From: Anaeramoeba flamelloides
Lineage: Eukaryota > Metamonada > Anaeramoebidae
Length of the DNA stretch: 64,000 bases
NCBI GenBank assembly: GCA_027625915.1
Contig: JANTQA010000058.1
Coordinates: forward strand, 1 to 64,000
Direction of reading: 5' to 3'
Shown here: piece after piece, positions 23,014 through 35,496 of the stretch
How positions within the stretch are numbered: the first letter of the stretch is position 1
How the letters are laid out: each line of letters starts with the position of its first letter
Position numbers and translations under genes: made by a program
Notes under the pieces: model-generated
Database searches by the model: none
The model's input: the letters and a program-made list of their open reading frames with translations, nothing else
Told to the model about the DNA's origin: nothing

Positions 23014-23632
23014 AAAAAACACAACAAAAATTTTTCCTAATTTCTTTTTTTTTTTAAAATCAATCAATAATTTTTTTTCTCTTTCAATCAAAATCTATTT
23101 AAAAATAAACTCTTAATTTTTTTCTTTTTCCATTTTTCAAATATTTTTATTTTGCTCGCGCGCGTACCCCCCCAGGTCTAAATTTAACACAATTCTTGTA
23201 GTTCTAAATACCTGGAGTTCTGTAAATGGATTTCAGGACATTTCAAATAAGAATCTGTTTGGAAACACATGCTCTAAATTAATCTTTTCTAAAGGAAGAA
23301 AGATTAACTTTCCAATAATTGTTCTTAATTGAGAATGATCCACTCAGCCTACATTAGATGCAATACAAAGAATTTGGTGAAAAATCTAGAAATGAAGGGG
23401 TGAACTTTGATAAAGTTCAAATAAAAAAATATTGAAAAATAAGAATAAATTATTCTTATTATTTTTTTTTAATGATCTTGAATTGAGAAAAGTATTGATT
23501 AATTTTCTATTTAGGAATAGAAAAAAACAAGTTTTATTTTATTTTAACACATACACTAAAAAATTGAAATAAACACACACAAACACACACACACAGTTAT
23601 ATATATATATATATATATAACATACAAACACA

Positions 23633-23679
<47 letters not shown>

Positions 23680-25578
23680 CAAATTTATAAATACACATAT
23701 AAACAAACACACACACACACACACAAACAAACACACACACAGATAAACACACCCAAATATACAAACAGATTTACTATTTATATATAGATGATTGGATAAA
23801 CATACACATATACAGCACACTAACAACACACAAAGGTACAACAAACTCTAAATTTGTCGTTTTTTAGGCGTTTAATTTTTAATCTAGTTATACTAGCAAA
23901 AATTCTATTTCATTATAGTATGTGTATTTTAAAATACACTTTATCGAGTCCAACCGAATTCTCCTTAGTAATAGCAATTTGAAGATATTTGGTATTTTTA
24001 ATAATTATTTCACACCCAGAAAGAGAGAGAAGAGAGAAATAGACACAAATAGTTATATATATATATATATATATACCATACTGTTAATTTTTCATACCCA
24101 TCTACTTATTGTAAAACAATAAATTTTAAAAGTAGTTTTTTTATCTCTTCAGAAATCAAACCTTTGAAATATTTAATTTATTTTTTACTCAGTAATTACC
24201 TCAAGTTATACATAGTTTTCACTATAAAATCATGGGTATCTCAAATAGATCTTTTTGGAATATCATTGTAAAAATAAGAAATTTACCATTTTCATTAATT
24301 TTATATCGAAACAAATATTTATTTTCAATTTTATTTAGAATTTTATGTTTTTCAAAAGATTATTGAGTCAAGATTTATAATATGATACGCATATGATCTC
24401 AAAATATTCAAATAAAGAAAAGAAATTTTGTATATCAGTGACAAGTTATATTTTAATAAATACAATAATTTATAAATTTTGAAAATAAAATAGTGGTTAT
24501 GGATTCTATTCAATATACAATAATTTTTTTGAACAAAATAGATTAATAATTTACCCAAATATTGAAGTGGAATTTGAATTTATTTTTTATATTTGTAGCT
24601 GTTTAAGTATGTGTGTGTATTAGTTAGTGTGTGTGCTAAAATATTTTTATTCCATGATATTGTACAAATATCAAGATAATTCAGTTATTTCCATATTATA
24701 ATATTTTGGTCATAAATCTATTTAAAAATTAGAATATAAAGGTGAATAAGCACCAAAACCAATAAAATTTTGGATTATCCATCGATTGAATATTGTATCT
24801 CAATCATTTTTATAATAATTTCAAAATTTCAAAATATATTTATTGAATATTAATTATTTTAAATATAAACTTTCTGATAGAATCGATTCAATAAAATTAA
24901 AAGAGAATAGATTTACAACAGTATATAATCAAAAAAATATATAATTTAATCTTCCAAATTGTATTATCATTTAACTAAGGTCTTTTTTTTAAAGTTTAAA
25001 ATTAAAAAAAAAATCAAAATTTAATTTTTAATCAATGTCCAATGCCTAAATTTGAACTCCATTGTAATGGATTGACTGTTCAAATCAAACGATTTTTGTC
25101 AAGAGTTAACATCTAGCCAAGTAGTTAATTCTATCTTTTTATCTGAAGATTTCGAATTCTATAAACACAATCTAATTTATTACTTATCTGTTTGTTGTAC
25201 AACCACAAGACAAACATTGTTTACAACAATGTATATTATGTCTTATTGTTATCAAAATAAATTCATATAATGACATCGTACTTAACAGTTGTCAGTGTAC
25301 CAAACGCAATTGATAGAATACCCCTTCAAAAAATTATTTAGTAACTTTTTCACCAAAAGAGATATTTGTTGAATTACATAGTTTTTATATTGAATACATA
25401 TACTATTGTAAAGCTATCAACAATATCTCTGGAGAAACATTTACATATCTCAATATCAGGGAGAGTAATACAATTCCCATACAGGATATGAAATTTAACT
25501 TAGCACTTAAATCCTTGAGTTGTATAACATATTCTCCACCATAACATATCAAGATGACACCTTAAGGAGGAATTTTTG
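23014..25578. other. Intergenic AT-rich region with dinucleotide repeats
   Basis: No gene recognised. It holds a compound (CA)n/(TA)n/(CAAA)n microsatellite at about 23570-23760, a (TA)n run at 24053-24078, and GT-rich patches near 24610. A palindromic ACATTGTTTACAACAATGT lies near 25215. Open frames such as 23539-23844 are translations of the microsatellite. Confidence 0.6.
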
Positions 25579-25796
25579 AACCACAGCCATAAAACTATGA
25601 TTCGAGACCCGAGGTTTAAACCACATCAAACTTCATGACCTGGTGTCCTCAAGGTATAACATCAAAAGTACTTTTGGCACCACATTCATCAATATCCAAA
25701 TAAGCTAACAAAAATATCAAAAAAATTGTGAAAAATAATTTATTTTTTTTACAAAAAATGAAATGTTGTATTTAAAAAACAGAGTTTTGAGTTTAT
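25579..25796. repeat. Dispersed repeat R1, left part of the split copy
   Basis: Matches 5597-5803 with few differences, including GATTCGAGACC and TTTAAACCACATCAAACTTC. It breaks at AAACAGAGTTT (25777-25787), which recurs at 36277-36287 where the right part resumes. Confidence 0.7.
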
Positions 25797-26062
25797 TGAT
25801 AAGTGATTAAACACATTTAATTTGTGAAAAAGGGAATTTAAGATTGACTATATTTGTGACTTTTAAATCAAAGAGTGTTAGACACAGTCTTTTTAAATAT
25901 TCTAAAAAAATTTTAAAAAAAAAAATCCTAAATAAATATAAGAGGAAAAAAGAGAGAAAAAAAAGAAAAAAGAGAGGAGTGAAAAAAAATTAAGAGAGAT
26001 AAGAAGAGAGAGATTTTTAAGTTAAGAAGGTAGAATAATGGTAGGAGGTTTTTGGAGTCTTT

Positions 26063-28440
26063 TTATTTGGTTTTTAGATCCTTTTTCCTCAGAGCATGTT
26101 GTGTCATATTTGTGATCAAAAAATCTATGGTTATGTCGTAGATTTTTTTTTCGTTCATTTTTCTAAATAATTCATTGGTGTCTTCCTTGTTTAAAAAATT
26201 TAAGTCTAAATTTTTTAATTTTCTGAGTTCATTTTTCCATTGAGTTCTGCTCCTTCTGTATTTTTTGCATTTCCAAATGAAGTGATCTATATCATCAATT
26301 CCATTTTTGCAGCATGGGCATATTTTGGATTTGATCTCATTTTCCCATCTGTAGGAATATCTATTCAATCCATTAGTAAAGGCTTTCAGTTTGAATAGTG
26401 TTTTTGATGATTTCCAATTTAGGTAAGACTGTTTATCTCTAAAGTTGTCTGGAAATTGTGATATTTCATAAGGTATTTTTGAGTGAGTTCCAATTTTCAT
26501 CTTCCGCGAAGATGAAATTTTGTTTTTGGATTTTTTTTTTGTGGATTAGAATGAATTTTTTTTTTTAAGATCTTTTTTTATTCATGTTTTCCCAGTCTAT
26601 CCCTGTTATTTGGGGTAAAGTTAAATCATTTGCCAGATGATTTAGTTTTTAATGATTTAATTTTTTTGATAAAGTTGCCTTTTCTTTTTTAGTATCATAT
26701 GACTAGTGGGTTCTGCTCTAGTTTCCCATTTGATAATATCTGTCGGGGTACCCACTAGTAATTTTAGGATTTTTTTAATTTTTTATTTATCCAGATATTA
26801 ATTTTTTTGATATCTGAATCCAAAAGATTAAACACATCTAATCCATAAAGTACTTGGGGTAGAATAACAGCTTTGAAAAGCTGTATTCTGAGGGCATTTG
26901 AGAGTTTTTCATTAGCGTATATATAAATATACTTATTAAAATTTCTATCTGCTTTTTCCAAGTTCTTTTTAATGTGGATTAGTTTGTTTAGCCATATTCC
27001 GAGATATTTAATTGTTTTCAATTTGTTAGTTATCTCTGTCTTTTTTACGTTAACTGTGAGTCCAAATTTAGTTATTACTGGGTATATTTGAGACTCTAGT
27101 TTTTCTTTAATTTCATCAATTCCTTTCCCTTTCATTATCAGTATTAGATCATCTGCATACATTTGGGTATGTATTGTATGTGGTCTGATTTTTTTTTAGG
27201 AGGAAGTGACTGATAAATGCGAATAGAATCTGGGATAATGGATCTCCCTGGTAGACTCCAGTTCCCCCTCCTTCGTAGTATTTTGTAATGAATATTTTTA
27301 TTATAGGATCTTTGATGAATTTTGGGATGTTTTTGACTATCAGTTTGTGGGGTACTGAGTCAAAACATTTCGCCAGGTCTATTGTGACTGCCCATGTTTC
27401 CTTATGTCTGTTCCTTTTTTTGATTTTTTCAAATTTAGTGAGAAAGTTTTTGACTGCAATCCTAGTGTCATAGTGTTTTCTGAATCCAAATTGGGCAGAG
27501 TCTATGTACTCCCAAGATTTCTCTATTTTTTATATATCATTTTTAGAAAAATCCTAGCTAATGCGTTGTTTATTGAGATAGGTCTGTAGTTGAGAGTTAT
27601 TCCTTCATCTCCTTTTTTGTGAATAAATAGGAGGTCTCTATCTTTAATAAGGTTTAAGTTATTTTATTTGGGTTTTCTAACCAATTTTGGAAGTTTCTTT
27701 GTAAAATTTCTATGAATTTTTTATAAGTTTTTTGATAATTTACATCCTCATTTTTTCTAGGATCTTTTTTGTATAGGTAAATCTTGTCAAATTCCTTGAC
27801 CGATTTATTTTTTGTCCATTTAATTTGTTCTTCGATTTCCTCTAACTTGAATGTGATCTTTTCTGGTTTTTCCGTTTTATATAAATTCTCTGAGTTCTCA
27901 ATTTCTATTAAGAATTCAAAGTTAATTTTTTTTTTAATTGAGTTGATATGTTCTTGGTATTCTTTTTTCCATTTTGGTGTTATTTTTTATCATTTTGAGG
28001 TTGTTCCCTCTTATTTGGTTGTAGTGTTTCCACCAATTGATGTTATTTAATTTAAATTCAGAATTAATTTTTTCTAAGATTTTTTCCCAGTTTTTGTTTT
28101 TTTCCTGAGTTATTATTTTTTTTGTATTGGGGTCTGACATGAATTTCACCATTTTCTGGGTCATTAGGTAATTTTCCTTATTCGTTTTTTGAATTATCTG
28201 AATTTTTTTCTTAAATTTTTTTCTGAATTCTGGAAAGTTATTTGTGTTAATTTTTTTTTTTTCAAAAAATGAGATAAATTCTTCTTGGAATTTAATTTCA
28301 TCCGAGCATGAAAAGACTTCTTTGATCTCGAAGTCTTTCTTTATTTTGATTTCATTTATAACCAATTTATGGTCTGAGAGATCTATCAATACAATCTCAG
28401 TTTGTGTTGGAGATTTTATTGCTTTTTTTTTTATTTTCAT
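26063..28440 (-). pseudogene. LINE2 ORF2, reverse transcriptase and zinc C-terminus
   Basis: After a 280-residue linker come reverse transcriptase motifs: GDEGITLNYRPISINNAL (about 27560-27620), TIDLAKCFDSVPHKL (motif A, about 27330-27385), GVYQGDPLSQILFAF (motif B, about 27215-27260) and MYADDLILIMKG (motif C, YADD, about 27125-27162). LGIWLNK and QVLYGLDVF follow. The C-terminus has CPCC and DHFIWKCKKYRRSR. The product ends at 26063. Three or more frame changes separate these motifs. Confidence 0.82.
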
Positions 28441-28492
28441 TTTTTGTTTCTCCTTTGGTATTTTAGGTGGGTTAATACATTTATTTGTTTTT

Positions 28493-29040
28493 TTAGAGAA
28501 AGTGATATTTTTTTTTTATCAAGTGATCTATATTTCTCGTTCTTGAGGGGATAGAGTTGGGTTGAATTATGAAGTGATTTTGTTCTATTTCTTGGATTTT
28601 CTTTAGTTCTTGATTATCCATATTGAAGTCCCCTCCTATTAAGATTTTTTTATTTTTCCAGGTATGGCATATTTGTGCCAACTTTTTTTTAAAGATTTTA
28701 GGAAAGTTTTTTGGGTTTTTGTTTTCCCGTAGTCTCCCATAGCAGTTGATTATTGAGTATTCATTGAGATTTACTGCCATAAAATCTTCATGATCTATTA
28801 GTTTCTCTGTTATGAATAGGTTTAGGAATGGTTTAAAGATTATGGATAATCCTCCTTTGCGCCTGCCTTTACCATAAGACTTTTTCGATATGGCCTTATA
28901 TTTCCGTAGAAATAGGGATTTGTTTTTCCTTGTTTCTTGTATTAGGGCTAGGTCGATATTGTTGTGATATAAAAACATTTCTAAGGATTCTGTTTTTATT
29001 TCTCTCCCTAGTCCCCCAATATTAAAAGTTGCAATTTTTA
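28493..29040 (-). CDS. LINE2 ORF2, APE-like endonuclease
   Basis: Begins at about 29040 with KIATFNIGGLGREIKTESLE, the N-terminal strand and Asn of the exonuclease-endonuclease-phosphatase fold. It continues with DLALIQET (catalytic Glu), GGLSIIFKPF, NCYGR, LIGGDFNMD (GDFN motif) and SRTRNIDHLI (terminal D-H region, here NIDHLI). This domain nicks genomic DNA to prime reverse transcription. All main motifs are present, unlike LINE1, where the first half is missing. It flows into the reverse transcriptase part after a frame change near 28490. Confidence 0.82.
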
Positions 29041-29053
29041 TTGTTATATTATT

Positions 29054-29993
29054 TCATTTTTGGGTGTTTTGACCCCTATTGATAAATTTAGGGGTATTTT
29101 TTTGGTCATATTTTAAAATTTTGATATTTTTATTTGTTTTTTCTTTTTTATCAAGAAATGTTTTTATATATGAGTCGATTTTTGAAGATTCGTCCCATAT
29201 TTCTATTTCTTGATCCTCTCTTCTCATTGTTCTGAGGGGGATTGCTTTTTTAATGATAGAGAAGGTTTCCATAATGGAGAGGAATTTTTCTGATGTTTTG
29301 AAAATTATTTTGTTTTTTTTTCCCTACTTCTCTAATTTGTCCAAAGCTAAGTTTCTTATAAGTATCTATATAGCCATATTTATTTATCTTTTTGTTGAAG
29401 CTGAATACAGTTTTGAGATATTTTTTTATCTCTTGAGTGATAAAGTTATAAGTATTTCTGAATAGGTTTGGGAGTTCTGCATTTTTTGGATATTTTTTTC
29501 GAAAAAAATTTTTTTTACTACAGTCAGTTTCACTTTTAAAGAACAAACTTTCAACGAAATTTAAGTCACAAAAAAATCTCAAATTAAGGCACAAAATTTG
29601 TAATATTTTTTTTTACAATTTATTTTTACTAGAATTTGAATTTTGTGCTTTAATTTAAGATTTTTTTTGTGCCTTAAATTTTGTTGAAAGTTTGTGCCTT
29701 AAAAGTGAAACTGACTGTATATCTAGAAGTTTGTCTAGTATTATAGGTGAGGAAATATGAGTATTTGATCGATTGAGATATTCATTCTTTTAGCTGGTTG
29801 CAATTGATTGTTTTGATATCCCATCTCTTAATTTCCCTTTTAAGGATTTTTTTGAATTTTTTGAAAATTCGTTTGTTTTTATCTCCATATTCAAACTTTT
29901 TGAACTTTTTGGTGTCCATTTTGAATATTAAAGGTTGTCACATTGGTTTTTCGAAATCTGTTTTGTACCATTTGATATAATCGTTTTGATCAA
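29054..29993 (-). pseudogene. LINE2 ORF1, C-terminal part, split by an M1 MITE
   Basis: Resumes with IDQNDYIKWYKTDF at 29993 and MDTKKFKKFEYGDKNKRIFK, is interrupted by M1 at 29519-29719, then continues with LFRNTYNFITQEIKKYLKT and ends with FINRGQNTQK at 29054, just before ORF2. No domain recognised; it is basic and probably helical. Frame changes occur on both sides of the MITE. Confidence 0.5.
29519..29719. mobile_element. M1 MITE within LINE2 ORF1
   Basis: Full-length, TA-flanked, arms starting CAGTCAGTTTCAC. Inserted in LINE2 coding sequence. Confidence 0.9.
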
Positions 29994-30194
29994 TACAGTC
30001 AGTTTCACTTTTAAGACACAAACTTTCTACGAAATTTAAGGCACAATAAAAATCTCAAATTAAGGCACACAATTCAAATTCTAGTAAAATAATTTGTGAA
30101 AATTAAAATTCCAAAAAATTGTGCCTTAATTTGAGATTTTTTTGTGCCTTAAATTTCGTTGAAAGTTTGTGCCTTAAAAGTGAAACTGACTGTA
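29994..30194. mobile_element. M1 MITE abutting Element B
   Basis: Full-length and TA-flanked. It directly adjoins Element B, with TATA at the junction (30193-30196). Both lie in LINE2 ORF1. Confidence 0.9.
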
Positions 30195-30594
30195 TATCCC
30201 TTAAGTGGCCAACATGTACTAATCCTGATTTTGAAAATTTTTTAATATTTCATTTTTATAGTGAAAATAAATTGGTTGAGATAATTAGCGGGAACTGCAG
30301 GATAAGTATACACGGAGATCTCGTTCAAAAATTTTTAGCAACATTAGCTACGGTGAAAAAAAATATTTTTCAAAAAAATTTATAAAACTTTTTTTTGACA
30401 TATTTAGATCATTTTTTCAAAAAAAAAAGTGATCATAAATGTTTAAATAAGTAATTAAAAGGGGGGATGGGAGGGTTACTTCATCTCGAAACCAAAAAAA
30501 AAATTAAAATAGTTGATTTTTTGAGATTTTTTGTTAATATTACTTCGTAAAATTAACAAAAAAAACAAAAAAATTGACCATTTTTCATTTTTAT

Positions 30595-30659
30595 TAGTAT
30601 CAAGATTCCGTACCCCGCTCCCCCCATTTTGTAAACCGCGGGTACGGAATCTTGATACT
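30595..30659. repeat. 65-bp palindrome, copy 3
   Basis: Same GTATCAAGATTCCGTACCC palindrome, at the inner end of the left arm of Element B. Confidence 0.85.
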
Positions 30660-30692
30660 GATTGATTTCTTAACCACTTTTTAATTTTTTTA

Positions 30693-32466
30693 CATCACAA
30701 GTATAAATTGAAAAATCAATTTTTTTAAAATATTGAGAAATATAGTAAATTATTTTACCTAAACCATCAAAAATACTCTAAATATTTGATTTTTGAAATT
30801 TAGAGTATTCTATCTTCTACATTTTAAAAGATATTTCCCATTTTCATTTTTTCAAAAAAAAAAAAATAATTTTTTATTTTTGAAATTTTTTTTTTTTATT
30901 TGTGCAAAATTAGAAAAAAATATATTTTTTTAGAAAATTTTAAATTGTTCCCACTAGAGTAAAATTTTATAAAAAAATTATTTTGGTAAAATTTTGGGAC
31001 CAAGGCCAAAAATAAAAAAATAATTTTTTAAATTTTTCTTTGTAAACATATTTGAAAAAAAAAATTTTTTTTTGGTCATATATATTATAAATAATAATAA
31101 AAAATAATACTTAAAATATTATTTCAAATTTTAAAAATAATTTATATATAACTAAAAAAAAATTTTTTTTTCATTTTAATTTTAATTATACAGTCTTAAT
31201 TGATGATATTCGTTTCATATATATTTAAATAAAATTATTATAAAAATAGAAAAAAAATAAAAATATTAACACCAAATTTTATATATAAAAATTTACAAAT
31301 ATTTTATTTGAATCTATTTTATAAAATAATTTATATATAAAAATATTATTTTCAAAAATTTTATTTTGGGTATTTTTTTGATTTATCATTTTTTAGGAAA
31401 AAAAAAAAAAAAAAATTTTATAAATTTTTTTTTATAATAATTTATTAAAAAGTATTAAAAAAAAAAATTTATTTTATTAAAAAATCTTTATTATTAAACT
31501 CAAATAATATTTTTTTCATTATAAAAATTTGAAAGAATTTTTTTTATATAAAAAAAAATTTTTTTTTGGAAATTTTAAAAAAATTGAAATTTTTACTATT
31601 AAAAAATTTTTAATAATTTTTTTTTAAAATTTTAAAAAAAAAAAATTTTTTTCCTATCAGATTTTTCTTTTATATTATTAATGTTAATAGAAAAAAGTAG
31701 TTTTAAAAAAAAAATTTTTTTTTAAATTAAAAACTTAGGAAAATTGTAAATTTTTTTGGTTATATTACTTGTTTAAAAATTTTAAAAAAATCAATTTTGA
31801 AGAAAAAAATATTTTCAATTTACAACAAATAGTCTAATGTCTCAACGGTAGAGCGCCAGATCTAGAGTAAAAAAAATCTAATGTCACGAGTTCGAGATCT
31901 GGTATTATCAAAAAATTTCTAATTTTTTTTTTTTTTTTCAAAATTTCTTAAACTGGATCATTTAAAGTATCTGAGTTTACAAGCTGAGTTTAATTTGAAT
32001 TTTGTTAGAAATTTTTTTTTTTGAAAGAACACCAATTAATTAAGTGCCAATTTTCTGGTAACATCTGAAAAAAAATTATTTTTTTCAGTAGAGAGAGTAG
32101 AAGTTTTAGTAAAAATATAATTTACTAATGTTTACTATTAAAAAAAAAAAAATTTTTTTTTTTCAAAAAAAAAAAAAATATTCTTAAAATTGAGTTTAAA
32201 CTTATGAGAGATCCTACTAAAAATATTTAAAAACACATTTTAATTTTCATTTTTGATGGGATCCTTAATTTCTATATTTATTGGCCAATATATCAAAAAA
32301 ATATCCCAATTAAATTTTTTGAAAGTAAAAATTAAAAAGGGGCAATATATCCTTAAATAAAGGTTCTAGAGAGCTATGGACATCAAAAATAAAATCTCCA
32401 AATAAAAATGAAATTATTTATGCGAAAAAAATTTTCAGATCCTTGATTTTCAATTCCGACTAGTGA
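30693..32466. mobile_element. 1.77-kb insert in Element B, weak TIRs, TA-flanked
   Basis: Present in Element B but absent from Element A, whose matching site has a single TA. The ends are similar in reverse: CATCACAAGTATAAATTG at the left and, read inward from the right, TCACTAGTCGGAATTG. The body is extremely AT-rich, noncoding and full of poly-A/T runs, apart from a tRNA-like stretch at 31831-31918. Confidence 0.6.
31831..31918 (+). pseudogene. Degenerate tRNA-like sequence
   Basis: TGTCTCAACGGTAGAGC (31839-31855) is a near-perfect D-arm and A box, and GAGTTCGAGATCT (31888-31900) a T-arm and B box. The anticodon stem does not close (CCAGATCTAGAG is followed by a run of A) and the T stem is mismatched, so it is not an intact tRNA and no anticodon is assigned. 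It may be a tRNA relic or the promoter head of a SINE-like element. Confidence 0.6.
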
Positions 32467-32564
32467 TACAGTCAGTTTCACTTTTAAGTTTATTGTCAAA
32501 AAAAATGCCCAATTGTGAATTTTTAGCGAAAACGATTGAATAATTTTTAAAAAAATCTTAAAAA

Positions 32565-32766
32565 TACAGTCAGTTTCACTTTTAAGGCACAAACTTTCAA
32601 CGAAATTTAAGGCACAAAAAAATCTCAAATTAAGGCACAAAATTAGGAATTTTATTTTTTACAATTTATTTTTACTAGAATCCGAAATTTTGTGCTTTAA
32701 TTTAAGATTTTTTTTGTGCCTTAAATTTCGTTGAAAGTTTGTGCCTTAAAAGTGAAACTGACTGTA
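32565..32766. mobile_element. M1 MITE within Element B
   Basis: Full-length copy, the inverted counterpart of the one at 7340-7540. Its outer partner end (TACAGTCAGTTTCAC) lies at 32467. Confidence 0.9.
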
Positions 32767-32970
32767 TTAAGATATTGTATTTTTTTTTTACTTATTTAGA
32801 ATTTATAAAAGATTAATAAAATATCATTATTATATCCAAAAACACATTAGATCTTACAATGAAGTTGAAATTTTTGAATTTTTTTAAGTTATTTTATTCA
32901 ATTTTCGATCTTTACTACTTGTAATGTTTTTTGATAATTATTTTTGTTAATTTGGGCATAAAAAACCAAT

Positions 32971-33036
32971 TAGTATCAAGATTCCGTACCCGCGGTTTAC
33001 AAAATGGGGGGAGCGGGGTACGGAATCTTGATACTA
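32971..33036. repeat. 65-bp palindrome, copy 4
   Basis: At the inner end of the right arm of Element B; an M1 copy starts exactly at its outer TA. Confidence 0.85.
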
Positions 33037-33235
33037 CAGTCAGTTTCACTTTTAAGGCACAAACTTTCAACGAAATTTTAGGTACAAAAAAATCTCAAAT
33101 TAAGGCACAAAATTTGCAATTTTTTTTTTTACAATTTATTTTTACTAGAATTTGAATTTTGTGCCTTAATTTGAGATTTTTTTTGTGCCTTAAATTTCGT
33201 TGAAAGTTTGTGCCTTAAAAGTGAAACTGACTGTA
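33035..33235. mobile_element. M1 MITE in the right arm of Element B
   Basis: Full-length, TA-flanked; absent from the corresponding place in Element A, so it arrived after the two copies separated. Confidence 0.9.
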
Positions 33236-33629
33236 ATAAAAATGAAAATTAGTCGATTTTTTTGATTTTTTGTTAATTTTACGAAGTAATTTTAACAAAA
33301 AATCTCAAAAAATCAACCATTTTTCATTTTTTTGGTTTCGAGATGAAGTAACCCTCCCACCCCCCTTTTAATTACTTATTTAAATATTTATGATCACTTT
33401 TTTTTTGAAAAAATGATCTAAATATGTCAAAAAAAAGTTTTATAAATATTTTTGAAAAAATTTTTTTTTCGCCGTAGCTAATGTTGCTAAAAATTTTTGA
33501 ACGAGATCTCCGTAACTAAAGCTCCCACCGGGCAGGTTTTTTACCTCAACCAATTTATTTTCACTATAAAAATGAAATATCCAAAAATTTTCAAAATCAG
33601 GATTAGTACATTTGGCCACTTAAGGGATA

Positions 33630-35496
33630 TATATTCATTGCAGAATTCATCATTGAAAGAAAGAGCTTTTTGTTTGTTTTCCTGAATGATCCCTTTCTTG
33701 GTTAAGGGTGTTTTTTGAGGTATTGAATTTTGTACCTCGTTTATTTTTTTATCAATAGCTCCCTCTGTTGCTATTGATGTTTTTTTTTCATTTTCCAATA
33801 TTTTTTGATCCCAGTTTCAAGGTCAGCTAGTTCATCAAATAAATTTATATATTTGATTGATAAGGGATCCTCATCTCTGGTATTTGCACATCTATTGTAT
33901 ATCATCCTCTTTCTTGATCGAGATGTGTTTGTACATTTTAGGCATTTTAGAGAGTGTAATTTTCCTGTCTTCGGGTTTACTTTTATTTGGATATTTTCTT
34001 CTTTTGAATGAGATTTGGATAAGATTTCTTTTTCCAATTCTTTGAGCTTGTCCATTTTTTCTTCATATTTTTTATAATCTGGATATATTTCTGTATCCGA
34101 GTCTGATTCCGTGGATGATTCTGAGTTGGAATTTGAAGATGTTTCTGAACTGGATTCTGAAGATCCTTATTCAGTATTATCCTCGGTTGAATATATGTAA
34201 TTACTTTTTTCTTTTTCTTTTTCTTTTTCTTTTTCTAATTCTTTTTTATGTTTTTCTTTATTATCTTTTTTCATTAATGTTTTCTCATGTTTTTTTGTGA
34301 TAATTTTAAGGTTTTTCCCTCTTGATCACCTGATTTTTTTAATACTTCCCGGACACCGGAATTCTGTCCTTTGGCAAGAGTATTCTCCTCCAAATTAGAC
34401 GTCGAAAGAAGAGTGTTATCTCCTTTAGGGTTTGACATTCCGCCGCAAAGAGTAGTCTTAATTTCGATTTGATCTAATTTTAAATCAGGATTTGTTTCTA
34501 TTTCATTATTGAGCTCGTCATTTTGATTCTTTTCAATATTTTTAAGTTTATTTTTTTCCTTATTTTTATCTTTATTTATATTCTCTGTCCGTTTTTTTAA
34601 TTTCCCTTTTTTTTCAAAATTTTTATTTTTCAGTTTCATTTTTTTAGTCTTTTCATTTTTTTCTCTATCATTTTCAGAGTTTTCAGAGTTTTCATTTTTT
34701 TGGTTTTTATTTTTGGACTTATCATTTTTTCAATTTTTTTTCTTATTTTTTTTAGTTTTCTTTTTTTCTATATTTTCTTTAAGGTCTTGTGTTTTTTCTG
34801 ATTCCTCTATACTTATCTCATTCATTTCTGTGTTTTATGAGTTTTCAGAAATTTTTTCTAAGGGTTCATTTTCTTAATTTTGAGGATTTGGATTTTTTTT
34901 CCTTGTCGATCAGGGTATTTCTAGTCTGTGGGCTTATTCCCCATTTAGACTTAGTTTTAAGTATCGTTTTTTTTCTTCTATAGTTTCTTGAGTGTTTTTT
35001 TTTGAATTTATTTTAATGTTTTTTTTTTTCAATTTTTAGTTTTTTGATTTTTTAATTGATTGTATTGAGTTCTTTTTGCGTTTGTAGTTTTTTTTCATTG
35101 ATGTTTTTGACAATTTCTTTAAGTGTGTTATTGTCTTCAATTTTTTCTTCCTTTCTTTTAAAGACCTTTTTAACTAATATTTTTCTATTGTTTACTTCTG
35201 TGTCCTCCATTGTGAGTGCTTTATCTCTCATTTTTTCACTTTTTAGTTGGACTATGAAGTAAATAGTTCCTGATCTTGTTGTTTTTCTCTCTACTTTTTC
35301 AGGATTGAAACTAGTAAAATGTATATTAATTTGTTTTTTAGTAGTTTCTTTTGGGAGATTTTTTTCCTTACCTTTCAGGAAGATCTCTTTTATTGAGTAT
35401 TTTTTTTTGGACTTTTTGTTATTATCTTTCGAAGAATTATCTCTAGAGGGATGTCTTGAGCACCTTTCTTTTCTAGATATATAAGTATTTCTCTTT
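33630..35496 (-). pseudogene. LINE2 ORF1, middle part, frame-broken
   Basis: Low-complexity lysine-, glutamate- and asparagine-rich coding (for example 34274-34639, KDKNKEKNKLKNIEKN) leads to a conserved-looking block at 33771-34055: LHSLKCLKCTNTSRSRKRM followed by NRCANTRDEDPLS, a possible zinc-binding CxxC pattern. After that comes FNDEFCNEYI, ending exactly at the Element B insertion. The same frame resumes at 29993 with IDQNDYIKWYKTDF beyond both insertions. Several frame changes lie in the lysine-rich part. Confidence 0.55.

Larger units (their letters stand above)
30197..33627. mobile_element. Element B, inverted larger relative of Element A with nested inserts
   Basis: Begins TCCCTTAAGTGGCC and ends with its complement, TA-flanked. 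Arms are 30197-30660 and 32971-33627. Relative to Element A in reverse it carries two extra segments: a 1.77-kb insert (30693-32466) and an M1 copy (33035-33235). Without them the lengths agree within a few bases. No transposase is encoded. Confidence 0.85.

Noticed and set aside
23539-23844. 101-residue cysteine/valine-rich minus-strand frame
   Set aside because: It is a translation of (CA)n and (TA)n microsatellites.
33805-35262. Plus-strand F/S-rich frames opposite LINE2 ORF1 (and 52653-52910, 54781-55164 opposite the 52-55 kb genes)
   Set aside because: They are shadows of lysine-, glutamate- and asparagine-rich coding on the minus strand.
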